Source: Comamonadaceae bacterium UBA4962 (GTDB lineage: Bacteria; Pseudomonadota; Gammaproteobacteria; Burkholderiales; Burkholderiaceae_C). From it: a stretch of 61,361 nucleotides of DNA. The notes below the pieces were generated by a model. That model did not search any database. It saw only the letters and a list, made by a program, of their open reading frames with translations, and had not been told where the DNA came from. Positions within the stretch are counted from its first letter, which is position 1. Every line of letters starts with the position of its first letter. The translations under genes were made by a program, and so were the position numbers. Location: the NCBI GenBank assembly GCA_002397315.1, contig DHAE01000021.1:65490-126850 (forward strand), in the 5' to 3' direction. This document shows positions 35,040 through 43,763 of this stretch, in pieces.

Positions 35040-35794
35040 AGCCGGAACTCTGCGATCAGCGGCAGGTGGTCTGACATGCGCCACCAGATGCGCCCGCGCG
35101 GCACGTGCAGGCCCAGGGGCTCCATGCCGCGCACGTAGACGTGGTCCAGCTGCACCACCGGCAGGCGCGCCGGGTACGTGAAGGCGCGCTGCAGGCTCTC
35201 GTATTCCTGCAGGCCGAACTCCGCCAGCGCGCGCTTGACCTGCAGGCCCCAGTCGTTGAAGTCGCCCGCCACCACCAGCGGCTCGCCCGCCGGCACCTCG
35301 CGCGCCACGAAGCGCTGCAACTGGGCCACCTGCCGCACGCGGCTGCCCGGGATCAGTCCCAGATGCACCACGATGGCATGCACGCGGCGCCCATGCACCT
35401 CGATTTCGACGTGCAGCAGTCCACGCTGCTCGAACCGGTGGTCGGAGATGTCTTCGTGCTGGTGGCCGATCACGGGCCAGCGCGTGAGCAGCGCATTGCC
35501 GTGCTCGCCGTGGCGCGTGACCGCGTTGGTTCGGTAGACGGCCTCATAGCCTTCGGGCGCGAGGAAGTCCGCCTGCGGCATTTCGGGCCAGCGCGCGAAA
35601 TGCTGCGCACCGCGGCGGTGCAGCTTGCGCACCTCCTGCAGGCAGACGATGTCGGCATCGAGCTGCTCCACCGCGTGGCCGAGGTTGTGGATCTCCAGCC
35701 GGCGGGCCGGGCCCACGCCCTGCACGCCCTTGTGGATGTTGTAGGTGGCGACCCGCAGAATGCCGCCGTCGTCCGGGACGTCCGTTGCTTCCAT
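35036..35794 (-). CDS. Endonuclease/exonuclease/phosphatase family protein (YbhP-like)
   Basis: 252 residues of the EEP fold. Metal and catalytic motifs in order: ATYNIHKG, LQEVRKL (Glu), HLGLIPGSR, AGDFNDW (Asp/Asn), and the C-terminal SDHLPLIAEF (Asp-His). The substrate may be a nucleic acid or a phospho-lipid headgroup; pairing with clsB suggests lipid metabolism. The start at 35794 (MEATDVPDDGG) is preferred over 35830. Divergent from the receiver-TPR gene with 108 bp between. Confidence 0.9.
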   Translation of the reverse strand: MEATDVPDDGGILRVATYNIHKGVQGVGPARRLEIHNLGHAVEQLDADIVCLQEVRKLHRRGAQHFARWPEMPQADFLAPEGYEAVYRTNAVTRHGEHGNALLTRWPVIGHQHEDISDHRFEQRGLLHVEIEVHGRRVHAIVVHLGLIPGSRVRQVAQLQRFVAREVPAGEPLVVAGDFNDWGLQVKRALAEFGLQEYESLQRAFTYPARLPVVQLDHVYVRGMEPLGLHVPRGRIWWRMSDHLPLIAEFRL

Positions 35795-35902
35795 GGCGCG
35801 ATTGTGGCCCAGGAGCGCAGCCCCGGGCATCTACTGCCCCCCTGGAAGCGGCAAAGCCCTACACTCGCGCATATCACCCTTCGGCCGTGCTGCGGCCCCG
35901 CC

Positions 35903-37663
35903 ATGTCCAGCGCCAAAGCCGCCGCCGTCCCTTCCGAATCGCAGGCCCTGGTCATCGACGGCAACGCCACGTCGCGCAGCATCCTCGTGGCGCAACTGCG
36001 CGACTACGGCATCGGGCGCGTGGTGCAGTGCAGCCGGGTACAGGACGCCCGCGCGCGCCTGGAGCACACGGTCTTCGATTACGTGCTCTGCGAGCAGTAC
36101 TTCCAGGAGACCGGGCAGTCGGGCCAGACGCTGCTCGACGACCTGCGGCGCGCCCAGATGCTGCCGTTCTCCACCGTCTTCTTCATGGTGACGGCGGAAG
36201 CCTCCTATGCGGCCGTCGCCGAAGCCGCGGAATCCGCGCTCGACGGCTACCTGCTCAAACCGTTCACGCCCCTCGCGCTGTTCGAGCGGCTGTCGCTCGC
36301 GCGGCTGCGCAAGAACCACCTCAAGCCGATCTTCGACGCCATCGGCGAAGAAGACTTCGAAGGCGCCGCCAAGCTGTGCGTGGAGCGCTTCGAGGCGCGC
36401 CAGCCCTACTGGCTGTACGCGGCACGCATCGGCAGCGAACTGCTGCTGCGCCTGGGCCGGCACACCGAGGCCCGCACGCTCTTCGAGGCCGTGATCGACG
36501 CGCGCGCCCTGCCCTGGGCCAAGCTGGGCGTGGCCCGCGCGCAGATGGAGGCCGGCCAGGCGCCCCGGGCGGTCAACACCCTGCAGGGCATCATCGGCGA
36601 GGACGCCTCGTTCGCCGACGCCTACGACGTGCTCGGGCGCGCGCAGGTCGAGATGGGGCAGTTCGAGGAAGCGCTCGGCACCTACCGCACCGCGGCGCAG
36701 CTCACGCCCGACTCCATCGTGCGGCTGCAGAAGCTCGGCATGATGGCCCACTACCTGGGCGAGCGCGAGACCGCCACGAAGATGCTCGCGCGCGCGGCCG
36801 TCCTGGGGCTCGATTCCAAGCTGTTCGATTACCAGTCGGTGGTATTGCTCGCCTTCAACCACTTCGATGCCGCCGACCGGAAGGGCCTGGAGCGTTGCAT
36901 GGCCGACTTCGCGCGCATCCGCGAGCGCCATCCGGGCAGCGAGCGCCTGCTGCGGTTCGAGAGCGTCGTGCGCACGCTGCAGCTGATCCTGCAGCGGCAG
37001 TTCGCGCAGGCCGTCGCCGGCGTGCGGGCGATGGCGGCGGAGGCCCTGTCGCCGGACTTCGATTTCGAGGCCGCCTGCAACCTCATCGGCCTGCTGGCCG
37101 TGCTCACCCAGACCTCGATCGACCTGCCGGAGGCGCCCGGCTGGGTCGATGCGCTGGGCATGCGCTATTCGAACACCCGCAGCCTGTGCGAGCTGCTGGC
37201 CAACGCGGGCAGCCTCTGCCCCGCGTATGCCGAGGCGGTCCGCGCATGCCTGCCGCGCGTGAACCGCGCAGCCGAAGAGGCGATCGCCCACAGCCTGGGC
37301 GGCGACCCCGGCGGCGCCGTGCGCCAGTTGCTCGTGCACGCCGACGCCACGCTCAACACCAAGCTGCTGGATCTCGCACAGCAGGTGCTGACGCGCTACG
37401 CCGCGCGACTCGATCCGGCCCCGGTCGCGGCCTGCGAGGCGGAGATCGAAACCCTGCGGCAACGCTGCGGCCATGCTCCGCCCCGGGCGATGCTGGGCCA
37501 GGGCACGGAGCGCAAGCCGGGCGAGCTGGTACTGCGCACCGGGCGGGCGCCGGCCGTGCGACCGACGCCACCGGCCACCGCCACCGCCATCGACACGGGG
37601 CCGGGTGCAGCGGCCGCCGCCACCGCGGAAGCCGTCGACATGCTGCGCCTGCGGCCCGCGTAG
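35903..37663 (+). CDS. Receiver-like domain plus TPR protein
   Basis: 586 residues. Residues about 12-130 form a response-regulator receiver fold (ALVIDGNATSRSIL, VFFMVTAEAS with Thr97, YLLKPFTP with Lys119), but the acidic pocket is altered: DG replaces the usual DD at 19-20, and Glu64 occupies the phospho-acceptor Asp position (FDYVLCE). TPR-like helices fill about 135-330, then a helical region and an Ala/Pro-rich tail. It probably works constitutively or as a docking module. No kinase gene is adjacent. Convergent with nudB. Confidence 0.85.
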   Translation: MSSAKAAAVPSESQALVIDGNATSRSILVAQLRDYGIGRVVQCSRVQDARARLEHTVFDYVLCEQYFQETGQSGQTLLDDLRRAQMLPFSTVFFMVTAEASYAAVAEAAESALDGYLLKPFTPLALFERLSLARLRKNHLKPIFDAIGEEDFEGAAKLCVERFEARQPYWLYAARIGSELLLRLGRHTEARTLFEAVIDARALPWAKLGVARAQMEAGQAPRAVNTLQGIIGEDASFADAYDVLGRAQVEMGQFEEALGTYRTAAQLTPDSIVRLQKLGMMAHYLGERETATKMLARAAVLGLDSKLFDYQSVVLLAFNHFDAADRKGLERCMADFARIRERHPGSERLLRFESVVRTLQLILQRQFAQAVAGVRAMAAEALSPDFDFEAACNLIGLLAVLTQTSIDLPEAPGWVDALGMRYSNTRSLCELLANAGSLCPAYAEAVRACLPRVNRAAEEAIAHSLGGDPGGAVRQLLVHADATLNTKLLDLAQQVLTRYAARLDPAPVAACEAEIETLRQRCGHAPPRAMLGQGTERKPGELVLRTGRAPAVRPTPPATATAIDTGPGAAAAATAEAVDMLRLRPA

Positions 37664-37721
37664 CAGGCACGCAGGCCGGCAACGCCACGGCGAGCCCGCC
37701 CGCCACCCTGCCCTGGTGCCC

Positions 37722-38216
37722 TCAGCGCCGGGCCGCCCCGTCCGCCCGGGTTCCGGCAAAACGCGGCAGCATCAGACACGCCTCGGCATTCGAGGGCGAA
37801 AAACAGGCGAGCGCAGCCTCGCGCCAGGGCAGCCATTGCCAGGCATCGTGCTCGCGCGGGCTGAGCACCACCGGCGTGCCGGGCGGCACGCACAGGCCGA
37901 ACAGCCGCTCGCGGTTGCGCACCACGTCCGGGGCATAGCGGTGCCGCCACTGCGGCCAGATGTCGTATTCGTTCTCCAGCCACCAGTCGGTCAGCACGTT
38001 CTCCGGCGCCCGGGCGTCGATTCCGGTCTCCTCGAACACTTCCCGCACGGCGGCCGCTCCGAACGGCTCCTCCGGCCAGTCCTTGCTGCCCGTGACCGAC
38101 TGCCAGTGCGGTTCCCCGCCACCCGCGCGGCGGATCAGCAGCACCTCGAGGGCCGGCGTGTGGATCACCACCAGCACCGACTCGGGCAGCTTGAAGGCAG
38201 CGGGCGGCACCTCCAC
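37722..38216 (-). CDS. nudB: Dihydroneopterin triphosphate diphosphatase (Nudix, NudB)
   Basis: 164 residues. The Nudix box G-x5-E-x7-REVFEETGI is complete, beginning in TGSKDWPEE. PHWQSVTGS and the RHRYAPDVVRN stretch are characteristic of NudB, which removes pyrophosphate from dihydroneopterin triphosphate in folate synthesis. It follows the CsgG-like gene by 8 bp, so both are probably cotranscribed after aspS. FolE, the preceding enzyme of the pathway, is encoded at 32.9-33.7 kb. Confidence 0.93.
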   Translation of the reverse strand: MEVPPAAFKLPESVLVVIHTPALEVLLIRRAGGGEPHWQSVTGSKDWPEEPFGAAAVREVFEETGIDARAPENVLTDWWLENEYDIWPQWRHRYAPDVVRNRERLFGLCVPPGTPVVLSPREHDAWQWLPWREAALACFSPSNAEACLMLPRFAGTRADGAARR

Positions 38217-38224
38217 CGGCCGCC

Positions 38225-39037
38225 TCAGCCGCCCGCCGGCCGCGTGCGCACCGGCACCGCGGGCGGCAGTTCCTTGGCCTGCAGCGCGCGCACCTGCGCG
38301 ACGAGCTGGTTGTGCGCGTCGAGGAACGCCGCGGCGATCACCTTGCCCTCGTTGGTGTTGCTCCAGCCGGCCCCTGCGCCACCGCCCAGGCGGCCCAGCA
38401 CCAGCCCGCCCACGCCCAGGTCGGTGGTGCGCGCGGCGCCCGTGGCGGCGGCCACCTGCTCGGTGGTTTCGTTGTCCGACAGCAGCAGCGCCGTCTGCGC
38501 TTCCTTGAACTTCACCTGCTCGGCCAGGCCGACGAGGCCTGCCACGTCGCGCAGCCCCGGGATCATCGCGAGGATGCCGCCCAGGCCCCGGCCGGCGTCC
38601 TGCTCGCTGAAAGTCACGCTCGGAGTGAGCGTGTACTGCGCCTCATAGCCCCGTCCTTTGCGCACCGTGGATTCCTTGCGCAGCACACCGGACTCGCGCA
38701 GATCCTGCTCCTGCACGGTGCCGCGCAGGCCGGCGGAACGGTCCACCACGCGGAAGCACCCGCTCTGCTGGGCCAGCAGCTTGACCAGCGGCACGGGCGA
38801 GGCCGGCAGTTGGTAGCCCGATCCCATCACGTAGCCGTTCGGGTTCTCGGCCAGCGCCAGCGTGGCCACCGGCGCATCGCAGCGCACCAGTTCGCGCGCC
38901 GCGTTGCGCGCACCTTCCGGTCCGGCGGACCCGCTCACCACCGAACCGCCTTCGCCCAGCTCCGTCTTCTTCTGGCCGCAGGCCGCCAGGGCCAGCGCCA
39001 CGGCCACGAGCCAAGCGCTTTTCGCGAAACCACGCAT
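38225..39037 (-). CDS. CsgG/HfaB-like outer-membrane lipoprotein
   Basis: 270 residues with a lipoprotein signal (LALAAC, Cys20). The mature part resembles the CsgG/HfaB family (LLAQQSGCFRVVDRS; repeated Gly-rich amphipathic stretches). CsgG is the curli secretion pore, but no csgA/B/E/F genes are here, so a curli role is unlikely. Such orphan homologues are of unknown function. The ATG has AGGAG eight bases upstream. The 196-bp spacer to aspS contains the aspS terminator. Confidence 0.85.
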   Translation of the reverse strand: MRGFAKSAWLVAVALALAACGQKKTELGEGGSVVSGSAGPEGARNAARELVRCDAPVATLALAENPNGYVMGSGYQLPASPVPLVKLLAQQSGCFRVVDRSAGLRGTVQEQDLRESGVLRKESTVRKGRGYEAQYTLTPSVTFSEQDAGRGLGGILAMIPGLRDVAGLVGLAEQVKFKEAQTALLLSDNETTEQVAAATGAARTTDLGVGGLVLGRLGGGAGAGWSNTNEGKVIAAAFLDAHNQLVAQVRALQAKELPPAVPVRTRPAGG

Positions 39038-39169
39038 GGATACAGCTCCTTATCATGAGTGACCGACAAAACCCGGCGAAGCGGTTCTGGCCAGGCGCTG
39101 CATCGCAGACAGTACGCGCAGTACGGCAAGATGCGGCAACGACGCCGGAAGAGTTTGTGGGTCACACCC

Positions 39170-39204
39170 AAAAAAAATGGCAGAAGCCGCGAGGCCCCTG
39201 CCAT
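39170..39204 (-). terminator. Intrinsic terminator after aspS
   Basis: On the minus strand an ATGGCAG...CTGCCAT stem, extended inward with two mismatches (GGCC/GGCT around a TCGC loop), is followed by eight consecutive T residues. It lies 30 bp past the aspS stop, so it ends the fmdB-DUF502-aspS transcript and leaves the CsgG-like/nudB pair to its own promoter. Confidence 0.9.
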
Positions 39205-39233
39205 GGATGGGAGACACCGTTGCCGGCCCCCGA

Positions 39234-41048
39234 TCAGACGGCCTTGGCGGCGTCCAGGTTGCGCAGGCGGATGTGCAGTTCGCGCAGCTGCTTCTCGTCC
39301 ACCGGGCTCGGCGCCTGTGTGAGCAGATCCTGCGCGCGCTGCGTCTTGGGGAAGGCGATCACGTCGCGGATCGACTCGGCACCGGTCATCAGCGTGATGA
39401 GGCGGTCGAGGCCGAAGGCCAGGCCACCGTGCGGGGGCGCGCCGTACTGCAGCGCGTCCAGCAGGTAGCCGAACTTGGCGCGGGCGTCTTCGGGCGTGAG
39501 CTTGAGGGCCGCGAACACCTTGCTCTGCACGTCGGCGCGGTGGATCCGCACCGAGCCGCCGCCCAGCTCCCAGCCGTTCAGCACCATGTCGTAGGCCTTG
39601 GCGATGCAGCGGCCCGGGTCCGTGTCCATCAGGTCCTCATGGCCGTCCTTGGGCGCCGTGAAGGGATGGTGCACCGCCACCCAGCGCGCATCGTCCTCGT
39701 CGTATTCGAACATCGGGAAGTCCACCACCCAGAGGGGCGCCCAGACGTTCTCGAACAGGCCGTTCTTCTTGCCGAACTCGCTGTGGCCGATCTTCAGGCG
39801 CAGCGCGCCGATGGCGTCGTTGACCACCTTCAGCTTGTCGGCGCCGAAGAACAGCAGGTCGCCGCTCTGAGCGCCGGTGCGCTTCAGGATCTCGGCGATG
39901 GCCGCGTCGTGGATGTTCTTCACGATCGGCGACTGCAGCCCGTCACGGCCCTTGGCCAGGTCGTTGACCTTGATGTAGGCCAGGCCCTTGGCACCGTAGA
40001 TCTTCACGAACTCGGTGTACGCGTCGATCTCGCCCCGCGAGAGGCCGCCCTCTTCACGCGCGCCGCCGGGCACGCGCAGGGCCACCACGCGGCCGCCCTG
40101 CATGTTGGCCGCGCCGGAGAACACCTTGAAGTCCACGTCCTTCATGACGTCGGTGAGTTCGGTGAACTCCAGCTTCACGCGCAGGTCGGGCTTGTCGGAG
40201 CCGAAGCGGAACGCCGCGTCCTGGTACGTCATGATCGGGAACTCGCCCAGGTCCACGCCCAACTGGGTCTTGAAGACCTCGGTCACCATGCGCTGGAAGA
40301 TCGCGCGGATCTCTTCCTCGCCCAGGAACGAGGTTTCGCAGTCGATCTGCGTGAATTCGGGCTGGCGGTCGGCGCGCAGGTCCTCGTCGCGGAAGCACTT
40401 GGTGATCTGGTAGTAGCGGTCGTAGCCGGCCACCATCAGCATCTGCTTGTAGAGCTGGGGCGACTGCGGCAGCGCGAAGAACTGGCCGTCGTGCACGCGG
40501 CTGGGCACGAGGTAGTCGCGCGCGCCTTCGGGCGTGCTCTTGCCCAGCATGGGCGTCTCGATGTCGATGAAGCCTTCCTTGTCGAGGAAGTTGCGCACCT
40601 GGATGGCCGTCTTGTAGCGCAGCATCAGGTTGCGCTGCATGTAGGGGCGGCGCAGGTCGAGCACGCGGTGCGTGAGGCGCGTGGTCTCCGACAGGTTCTC
40701 GTCGTCCATCTGGAACGGGGGCGTCACCGAGGGGTTCAGCACGTTCAGCTCGTGGCACAGCACCTCGATCTTGCCGCTCTTGAGGTTGTCGTTGGTCGTG
40801 CCCTCGGGGCGCGCGCGCACCAGGCCCTTGATCTGCACGCAGAACTCGTTGCGCACGCCTTCGGCCGTCTTGAACATCTCGGCGCGGTCCGGGTCGCAGA
40901 CCACCTGCACGTTGCCTTCGCGGTCGCGCAGGTCGATGAAGATCACGCCGCCATGGTCGCGGCGGCGGTTCACCCAGCCCGCGAGGGTGACGGTTTGGCC
41001 CATCAGGGCTTCGGTGACGAGACCGCAATAGTGGGAACGCATGGCCAT
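39234..41048 (-). CDS. aspS: Aspartyl-tRNA synthetase, probably non-discriminating
   Basis: 604 residues, bacterial class II AspRS with OB-fold, catalytic core (motif 2 FRDEDLRADRQPEFTQID, motif 3 GLAFGLDRL) and GAD insertion. His32 in RRRDHGG and Gly83 in RPEGT are the residues found in relaxed-specificity enzymes such as that of Pseudomonas aeruginosa, whereas E. coli has Leu and Lys; this suggests it also charges tRNA-Asn with Asp for GatCAB to amidate. Start at 41048 or two codons later (41042). Last gene of the fmdB-DUF502-aspS group. Confidence 0.96.
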   Translation of the reverse strand: MAMRSHYCGLVTEALMGQTVTLAGWVNRRRDHGGVIFIDLRDREGNVQVVCDPDRAEMFKTAEGVRNEFCVQIKGLVRARPEGTTNDNLKSGKIEVLCHELNVLNPSVTPPFQMDDENLSETTRLTHRVLDLRRPYMQRNLMLRYKTAIQVRNFLDKEGFIDIETPMLGKSTPEGARDYLVPSRVHDGQFFALPQSPQLYKQMLMVAGYDRYYQITKCFRDEDLRADRQPEFTQIDCETSFLGEEEIRAIFQRMVTEVFKTQLGVDLGEFPIMTYQDAAFRFGSDKPDLRVKLEFTELTDVMKDVDFKVFSGAANMQGGRVVALRVPGGAREEGGLSRGEIDAYTEFVKIYGAKGLAYIKVNDLAKGRDGLQSPIVKNIHDAAIAEILKRTGAQSGDLLFFGADKLKVVNDAIGALRLKIGHSEFGKKNGLFENVWAPLWVVDFPMFEYDEDDARWVAVHHPFTAPKDGHEDLMDTDPGRCIAKAYDMVLNGWELGGGSVRIHRADVQSKVFAALKLTPEDARAKFGYLLDALQYGAPPHGGLAFGLDRLITLMTGAESIRDVIAFPKTQRAQDLLTQAPSPVDEKQLRELHIRLRNLDAAKAV

Positions 41049-41139
41049 GGGTGCTTCTTCCTGCGCCCGCGGGGAGCGCGCAAACGGGATGGGGAGGGAT
41101 TCCGCGCGCCCCACGAAGGGCGGCGACGGAAAACGGGGG

Positions 41140-41760
41140 TTACTTGGGTTCGGGAGGCGTGAGGTCCGGGGGCGCCACGACGCCCATCGACACGATGTAC
41201 TTCAGCGCCGCGTCGACGCTCATGTCGAGCTCGACGCAGTCGCTCTTGCGCAGGATCACGAAGTAGCCGCCGGTGGGGTTGGGCGTCGTCGGCACGTACA
41301 CGCTGACGTAGCCGTCACGCAGGTAGCCGGCCACTTCGCCGCTCGGCGTGCCGGTGATGAAGGCGACGGTCCAGACACCCTCGCGCGGCCACTGCACGAG
41401 CACCGCGGTGCGGAAGGCGTTGCCGCTCTCCGAGAACAGCGTGTCCGACACCTGCTTGACGCTCGAGTAGATCGAGCGCACCACCGGGATGCGGCTCACG
41501 AGCCGGTCGCCCCACTCCACCAGCTTGCGGCCGGCGAAGTTGCTCGCGAGCGCGCCCACGGTGAGCAGGATCGCGAACGTGAGCAGCACGCCGAACCCGG
41601 GAATGTGGAAGCCCAGCAGCCGGTCGGGCTGCCAGTTCTCCGGGAGGATCTGCAGGGTCTGGTCGAGCGTGCTGATGATCCAGTGCAGGACCCAGGCGGT
41701 GATCACGCCCGGAACGATCACCAGCAGGCCCGTGAACAGCCATTTGCGCAAAGCGGACAT
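41140..41760 (-). CDS. DUF502 membrane protein
   Basis: 206 residues. Two hydrophobic spans (about 7-28 and 55-75) then a soluble domain with the DUF502 pattern (IPVVRSIYSSVKQVSDTL, VPTTPNPTGGYFVIL). Function unknown in the family. It starts 10 bp after the fmdB stop and 91 bp before aspS, a gene order seen widely in betaproteobacteria. Confidence 0.93.
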   Translation of the reverse strand: MSALRKWLFTGLLVIVPGVITAWVLHWIISTLDQTLQILPENWQPDRLLGFHIPGFGVLLTFAILLTVGALASNFAGRKLVEWGDRLVSRIPVVRSIYSSVKQVSDTLFSESGNAFRTAVLVQWPREGVWTVAFITGTPSGEVAGYLRDGYVSVYVPTTPNPTGGYFVILRKSDCVELDMSVDAALKYIVSMGVVAPPDLTPPEPK

Positions 41761-41770
41761 CGAGGGGCGT

Positions 41771-42103
41771 TCAGCTCTTGGAGGTGGACGCGGCGGGCGC
41801 CGCGGCGGAAGGCGCGGCCGCGGGGGCCGGTGCCGCGGCGGGAGCGGCCGCGGGGGCGGCGGCAGGCGCTGCGCTGCCGGAGCCTTCGGCGGCCGGTGCC
41901 GGCGCGCTCGCGCCGCCGTTGCCGCCGCGGAAGTCGGTCACGTACCAGCCCGAGCCCTTGAGCTGGAAGCCGGCGGCCGTGACCTGCTTGGAGAACGTCT
42001 CCGCGCCGCAGGCGGGGCAGACGGTGAGAGGGGCATCGGACATCTTCTGCAGCACATCCTTGGCATGGCCGCAGGAGCCGCATTTGTAGGCGTAGATAGG
42101 CAT
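41771..42103 (-). CDS. FmdB-family zinc-ribbon protein
   Basis: 110 residues. The N-terminal zinc ribbon MPIYAYKCGSCGH...CPACG (two CxxC pairs) is followed by the short FmdB motif QLKGSGWYVTDF and then a low-complexity Ala/Pro tail of about 45 residues. Role unclear; family members are called regulatory proteins without firm proof. The ATG at 42103 is the usual start. A leading in-frame extension covers the promoter region and is not coding. Confidence 0.92.
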   Translation of the reverse strand: MPIYAYKCGSCGHAKDVLQKMSDAPLTVCPACGAETFSKQVTAAGFQLKGSGWYVTDFRGGNGGASAPAPAAEGSGSAAPAAAPAAAPAAAPAPAAAPSAAAPAASTSKS

Positions 42104-42162
42104 GTGTACGTACTTAATACCGAGCTGGGGGAAATGCGATCGCAAGCGTCGCAAAACCTTCA

Positions 42163-42168
42163 ATTATA
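42163..42168 (-). promoter_or_regulatory. -10 box for the fmdB-DUF502-aspS operon
   Basis: The minus strand reads a perfect TATAAT, about 60 nt upstream of the fmdB ATG. No good -35 was found at 16-18 bp, and TG lies two rather than one base before the hexamer. It sits in the 114-bp spacer between fmdB and the symporter gene, which is otherwise featureless. Confidence 0.45.
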
Positions 42169-42217
42169 GGCAGGCCCTACCGCAGCCCCGGAAGGGCCAT
42201 GCAGGCGCCCGCCCACC

Positions 42218-43663
42218 TCACTCGGCGCCCACCACGCGGTGGTGCGGTGCGTGGCTGTTGGCCAGCCACTGCGGTGCGAGCGAACCCGCCAGCATCCCCA
42301 CCACGGCGGCCAGCACCCCGGCGAGCTGCGCCGGGAAGACCGCGCCCACCGGCAGCGCGATGAACGCCAGCCAGAAGCCCAGGCCCAGTACGATCGCGCA
42401 GAGCGCGCCCTGGGTGGTGGCGCGCTTCCAGTACAGGCCGAACACCAGCGGGACGAACGCGCCCACCAGCGGCACCTGGTAGGCGCCCGACACCAGTTCG
42501 TAGATCGACGTACCCTGCATGCGGATCGAATAGGCCAGCACCAGCAGGCTGAACACCAGCGTGCTGATGCGCATCGTGCGCAGGTGCTCGCGGTCGCTCA
42601 CGGTGGGGCGGAACTGCCGCCAGATGTTCTCGGTGAAGGTGACGCTCGGCGCCAGCAGCGTGGCCGAGGCGGTGGACTTGAGCGCCGACAGCAGCGCCCC
42701 GAAGAACAGCACCTGCATCACGAACGGCATCTTCTCCAGCACCAGCGTGGGCAGCACCTTCTGCGGGTCTTCCTTGAGCAGCGCCGCGGTCTCGTTCGGC
42801 ATGATCAGCAGCGCGCTCGCCACGAGGAACATCGGCACGAACGCGAACAGGATGTAGCAGATGCCGCCGATCACCGGCCCGCGCGTGGCGGCCTTCAGGT
42901 TGTTGGCGGACATCACGCGCTGGAACACGTCCTGCTGCGGGATCGAGCCGAACATCATCGTGATGCCGGCCGCGATGAAGAACACCACGTCGTGGAACTT
43001 CGGCTCCGGCAGGAAGCGGAACAGGTCGCGGCTGGCCGCGAAGTCGATCACCTTGTCGGCCCCGCCCGCCATGTTGCCGGCGAACACCGCGATGATCGCC
43101 AGGCCCACCACGAGGATGATCATCTGGATGAAGTCGGTCACCGCCACAGACCACATGCCGCCGAAGAGCGTGTACGCGAGGATCGACGCCACGCCGATCG
43201 TCATGCCCGTCGGGATGCTGATGGCGCCGGCCGAAAGCAGGTTGAACACCAGCCCCAGCGCCGTCACCTGCGCCGCCACCCAGCCCAGGTAGCTCAGCAT
43301 GATGATCAGCGAGCAGATGACCTCCACGGCCCGCCCATAGCGCTCGCGGTAGTAGTCGCTGATCGTGAGCAGCGTCATGCGGTAGAGCTTGGCCGCGAAG
43401 AACAGGCCCACCAGGATCAGGCAGAAGCCGGCGCCGAACGGGTCCTCCACCACGTTGCCCAACCCCCCTTCGATGAACTTGGCGGGAATGCCCAGCACCG
43501 TCTCCGATCCGAACCACGTCGCGAACGTCGTGGTGATGATCATGTAGAGCGGCAGGTGCCGCCCCGCGATGGCGAAATCCGCCGTGTTCTTGACGCGCTT
43601 GGCGGCCACCAGCCCGATGGCGATGGTGACCAGCAGATAGACGATGACCAGGGTCAGCAGCAC
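42218..43663 (-). CDS. Sodium:solute symporter (SSS family)
   Basis: 481 residues with about 12-13 hydrophobic segments. The SSS fold is supported by YLLVTIAIGLVAAKRVKNTADFAIAGRHLP at the N-terminus and FATWFGSETVLGIPAKFIEGGLG. It imports an organic solute with Na+ at the inner membrane; substrate unknown (family includes proline, pantothenate and acetate carriers). Lies between ubiB (100 bp) and fmdB, same strand, with no obvious functional link to either. Confidence 0.92.
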   Translation of the reverse strand: MLLTLVIVYLLVTIAIGLVAAKRVKNTADFAIAGRHLPLYMIITTTFATWFGSETVLGIPAKFIEGGLGNVVEDPFGAGFCLILVGLFFAAKLYRMTLLTISDYYRERYGRAVEVICSLIIMLSYLGWVAAQVTALGLVFNLLSAGAISIPTGMTIGVASILAYTLFGGMWSVAVTDFIQMIILVVGLAIIAVFAGNMAGGADKVIDFAASRDLFRFLPEPKFHDVVFFIAAGITMMFGSIPQQDVFQRVMSANNLKAATRGPVIGGICYILFAFVPMFLVASALLIMPNETAALLKEDPQKVLPTLVLEKMPFVMQVLFFGALLSALKSTASATLLAPSVTFTENIWRQFRPTVSDREHLRTMRISTLVFSLLVLAYSIRMQGTSIYELVSGAYQVPLVGAFVPLVFGLYWKRATTQGALCAIVLGLGFWLAFIALPVGAVFPAQLAGVLAAVVGMLAGSLAPQWLANSHAPHHRVVGAE

Positions 43664-43763
43664 GGCATGCTCCTCGATGTCGCGAAGTGATGGGGTTGCA
43701 GTGAAGGGAGGGGGAGAGGAAGGGGACGGCGGCGGGCGGCGCGGAACAGCGGCTGGTGCGCCG

